Source of the DNA: G963665925 sp963678925
GTDB lineage: Bacteria > Bacillota > Clostridia > Peptostreptococcales > Acidaminobacteraceae
Reading direction: 5' to 3'
DNA length: 64,000 nucleotides
Assembly: GCA_963678925.1 (NCBI GenBank)
Contig: OY787533.1
Location: 2,294,001-2,358,000 of the forward strand
This document shows positions 61,608 through 64,000 of this stretch, piece by piece; position 1 is the first letter of the stretch, and each line of letters opens with the position of its first letter. Position numbers and translations under genes: made by a program. A model generated the notes under the pieces. The model searched no databases, had not been told where the DNA came from, and worked only from the letters and a program-made list of their open reading frames with translations.

Positions 61608-62537
61608 TTAAGCCTTATTCGCACAACCAAGTACGTTTTCGATTTTGTGCTTAACCATTTCCTTGATTGCCTGACGTCCAGGACCCAGGTACTTTCTAGG
61701 GTCAAACTCAGATGGGTTCTTAACGAAGTTCTCACGGATGGAAGCTGTCATTGCGAGACGCAGGTCTGTATCGATGTTGATTTTGCAAACGCCGTATTTT
61801 GAAGCCTTGCTCAGCATGTCCTCAGGAACACCTTGAGCGCCTGGGATCTCGCCGCCAAAGTCGTTACATTTGTCCACGAACTCTCTGATAACCGTTGAAG
61901 CGCCGTGCAGAACCAGCGGGTAGTCTGGAAGGAGCTCTGTAATTTTAGCCAGACGGTCGTAGTCCAGTTTAGGCTCGCCCTTGAACTTGTAAGCACCATG
62001 GCTCGTACCGATTGCAATTGCAAGAGAGTCACAGCCTGAACGCTTAACAAAGTCAACTGCCTGATCAGGATTTGTATAAGTCGCGTCTTCTGCGCTCACG
62101 TTGACGTCATCTTCAACGCCTGCAAGTTTGCCAAGCTCAGCTTCAACCACAACACCGCGAGGATGTGCGTATTCTACGACCTGCTTAGTCAGGGCGATGT
62201 TTTCTTCGTAAGACAGAGCAGAACCGTCAATCATTACAGATGTAAAACCGTCATCAATACACTGCTTACAGATTTCAAAGCTGTCACCATGGTCCAGGTG
62301 AAGGGCAATGTCGATGCCAGTGTCTTCGATTGCAGCAAGAACTAGGTGCTTCAGATATGCAGGCTTAGCGTATTTTCTAGCGCCGGCAGAAACTTGAAGA
62401 ATAAGTGGAGCCTTTGTTTCCTGAGCTGCTTCAACGATACCTTGGATAATTTCCATGTTGTTTACATTGAATGCGCCAACTGCATAGCCGCCTTCGTATG
62501 CTTTTTTGAACATTTCTTTAGTGGTAACGAGTGCCAT
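61608..62537 (-). CDS. fba: class II fructose-1,6-bisphosphate aldolase, copy 1 (diverged)
   Basis: 309 residues, Zn-dependent family: the zinc ligand region ALHLDHGDSFE near 80, VEAELGKLAGVEDD near 131, GTSHGAYKF near 180, LVLHGAST near 208 and CKINIDTDLR near 254. It is paralogous to the next gene but differs at the SVMIDG loop: the copy 2 SHHSFEEN is SALSYEEN here. It may differ in substrate or regulation. The ATG at 62537 has AAGGAGG in place; a longer upstream frame is ignored. Divergent expression is likely, as each copy has its own terminator. Confidence 0.85.
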   Translation of the reverse strand: MALVTTKEMFKKAYEGGYAVGAFNVNNMEIIQGIVEAAQETKAPLILQVSAGARKYAKPAYLKHLVLAAIEDTGIDIALHLDHGDSFEICKQCIDDGFTSVMIDGSALSYEENIALTKQVVEYAHPRGVVVEAELGKLAGVEDDVNVSAEDATYTNPDQAVDFVKRSGCDSLAIAIGTSHGAYKFKGEPKLDYDRLAKITELLPDYPLVLHGASTVIREFVDKCNDFGGEIPGAQGVPEDMLSKASKYGVCKINIDTDLRLAMTASIRENFVKNPSEFDPRKYLGPGRQAIKEMVKHKIENVLGCANKA

Positions 62538-62702
62538 AGGGTATCCTCCTTGATATGTATACGTTTGATCTGATTGATCATTTAGGGCAATGTCATGTAG
62601 AGATAATCCCGTACATGTCCAGTAAATTGAAAATTTTCCCGTTATAGTGTAGCACATTTCAGGTTGTTCGGGTTGCTGATACCCAAATTATGAAGCAAAT
62701 AA

Positions 62703-62748
62703 CAAAAAAAGCTGTCCGAAAAACCTGCATACAGGTCTTCCGGACAGC
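62703..62748 (-). terminator. terminator of aldolase copy 2
   Basis: On the minus strand GCTGTCCG and CGGACAGC pair with inner AAGACCTG/CAGGTTTT pairing, followed by TTTTTTT. Ends copy 2 before copy 1, so the two are separate transcription units. Confidence 0.88.
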
Positions 62749-62771
62749 CTCTGTGTGTATAATGTAATGTA

Positions 62772-63701
62772 TTACAGCTTATCGTTGCTGCCGAATACAT
62801 TCATGATTTTGTGGTAAACAACATCAGTGATTGCTTCACGAGCTGGGCCTAGGTATTTTCTAGGGTCGAACTCGCCAGGCTTTTCAGTGAACACCTTACG
62901 GATGTTACCTGTTACGGCAATACGCAGGTCAGTGTCCACATTGATTTTGCAAACACCTAGACGGTTTGCTTCACGCAGCATTTCGTCAGGAACACCTTGA
63001 GCGCCTTTTAGGGCACCACCGTTGTCGTTGCAAAGTGCAACAGCTTCAGCATATACAGAAGATGCGCCGTGCAGGACTAGAGGGAAACCAGGCAGCAGGG
63101 TCATGATTTCTTTCAGACGTTCGAAATCAAGCTTTGGTTCGCCTTCAAACTTGTTTGCACCGTGGCTAGTACCAATTGCAATTGCAAGAGAATCGATGCC
63201 AGTTCTTTCAACAAACTCTTTGGCTTGCTGAGGATCAGTGTATGTTGCGTCTTCAGCACTTACATCAACGTCGTCTTCAACGCCTGCAAGCTGACCCAGC
63301 TCTGCTTCAACAACAACACCACGCGCGTGTGCGTACTCAACAACCTTTTTTGTTACAGCGATATTTTCTTCGAAAGAGTGGTGAGAACCATCGATCATAA
63401 CAGATGTGAATCCTAGATCGATTGCAGTCTTACAAGCTTCGAAATCAGCACCGTGATCAAGGTGAAGTGCCAGATCAACGCCAGTGTCTTCAACTGCAGC
63501 TTCAACCAGCTTCAGTAGATATGCAGGGCGCATGTATTTAAGCGCTCCAGAAGATACCTGTAGCATTACAGGGGATTTAGCCTTTGCTGCTGCGTCAACA
63601 ATACCTTGAACAATTTCCATGTTGTTGATGTTGAATGCGCCGATTGCGTAACCGCCTTCGTATGCCTTCTTGAACATTTCTTTCGTTGTAACCAATGCCA
63701 T
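62772..63701 (-). CDS. fba: class II fructose-1,6-bisphosphate aldolase, copy 2
   Basis: 309 residues. Cleaves fructose 1,6-bisphosphate to glyceraldehyde 3-phosphate and dihydroxyacetone phosphate. Motifs: ALHLDHGADFEACK near 80 (zinc and substrate site), SVMIDGSHHSFEEN near 102 as in Bacillus FbaA, VEAELGQLAGVEDD, GTSHGANKFEG, LVLHGASS and CKINVDTDLR. GGAGGGTGTAACG precedes the ATG. It is the more typical of the two tandem copies and probably the main glycolytic enzyme. Confidence 0.93.
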   Translation of the reverse strand: MALVTTKEMFKKAYEGGYAIGAFNINNMEIVQGIVDAAAKAKSPVMLQVSSGALKYMRPAYLLKLVEAAVEDTGVDLALHLDHGADFEACKTAIDLGFTSVMIDGSHHSFEENIAVTKKVVEYAHARGVVVEAELGQLAGVEDDVDVSAEDATYTDPQQAKEFVERTGIDSLAIAIGTSHGANKFEGEPKLDFERLKEIMTLLPGFPLVLHGASSVYAEAVALCNDNGGALKGAQGVPDEMLREANRLGVCKINVDTDLRIAVTGNIRKVFTEKPGEFDPRKYLGPAREAITDVVYHKIMNVFGSNDKL

Positions 63702-64000
63702 CGTTACACCCTCCTAGGTTTCTTTTCCACTTACATGAATGTATATATATTATGATTTACATTTAAGTCGTTTGAATATGGTTTTACCCATCAATGTGCT
63801 ATCATAATCCATATGACATAAAGAATATATTTAAGATAGGAATCTTTGTCAAGGCGGGAAAACGATTCGCTGAAAAATTAGGTAAACATTCGTGAAAAAT
63901 GACAAAGAAATGATGAAAACTTGCAATAAATAAATGCATAAATGGGAAAAAACAACATGTGTCCCGCGGGATGCGGGACGTCCTTTGACCCGCCAAAACA
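63702..64000. other. region upstream of aldolase copy 2
   Basis: About 300 bases with no convincing gene. AT-rich, probably carrying the aldolase promoter on the minus strand. GTCCCGC and GCGGGAC form a perfect hairpin at 63961-63979, perhaps a terminator for a gene beyond the window. Confidence 0.5.

Overview
The window looks like chromosomal DNA of an anaerobic, amino-acid-fermenting member of the Clostridia (Bacillota). Evidence: strong AGGAGG-type ribosome binding sites with many ATG and some TTG/GTG starts, low-to-moderate GC, a phosphotransbutyrylase/butyrate kinase/2-oxoacid:ferredoxin oxidoreductase operon, a ClpP-ClpX-Lon-EngB block, CdaA/CdaR, FeoA/FeoB with its Cys-rich companion, and a group IIC intron. 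I cannot name the genus from sequence alone; a Fusibacter-like clostridium is a guess only.

Layout. 1-2.5 kb: the 3' part of a 23S rRNA, a 5S rRNA and seven tRNAs (Asn, Glu, Val, Leu, Gly, Ser, Phe). 2.7-6.5 kb: shikimate/chorismate operon aroB-aroA-aroC-chorismate mutase. 6.5-10 kb: a divergent EamA permease and cdaA-cdaR (c-di-AMP synthesis). 10-18 kb: a PAS sigma-54 activator, a 660-bp regulatory region with a near-consensus -24/-12 promoter, then ptb-buk-ATPase-vorDBAC, which should convert branched-chain 2-oxoacids to acids with ATP yield. 18-18.7 kb: a non-coding, hairpin-packed region with a 26-bp perfect inverted repeat and three 70-bp repeat units. 18.7-24.4 kb: RDD protein, Cache lipoprotein, MATE pump, GDT1-type transporter with a Cys cluster, glmM. 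24.5-30.7 kb: mnmH, a lone receiver, a membrane permuted papain-like protein, a BREX-type (DUF2791) ATPase with no BREX partners, a calcium-loop protein, and a receiver with a degenerate GGDEF domain. 30.7-36 kb: proC, a flavoprotein, tag, and the Fur-controlled feoA-feoB-Cys-rich operon. 36.15-38.06 kb: a complete group IIC intron sitting right behind the feo terminator. 38-46.7 kb: Crp/Fnr regulator, radical SAM, GNAT, nitroreductase, alpha/beta hydrolase, TraX-like, GIY-YIG, a 32-residue membrane peptide, an exported protein, rtcB and recX. 46.7-64 kb: UvrD-like helicase, a copper-amine-oxidase-type exported protein, tig-clpP-clpX, lon-engB, a Cache sensor without output domain, a cyclophilin, a Cache-GGDEF cyclase, and two tandem class II aldolases.

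How it fits together. The strongest functional unit is the sigma-54 regulated branched-chain oxoacid operon: the activator lies immediately upstream, and promoter, putative enhancer, structured leader and operon all lie in line. The least explained features are the 70-bp repeat array after that operon, whose units keep a hairpin by compensatory change and which has a related fragment 6 kb away, and the orphan DUF2791 ATPase neighbourhood. Several sensory proteins (three Cache proteins, two receivers, one diguanylate cyclase) are spread over the window, indicating considerable environmental sensing.
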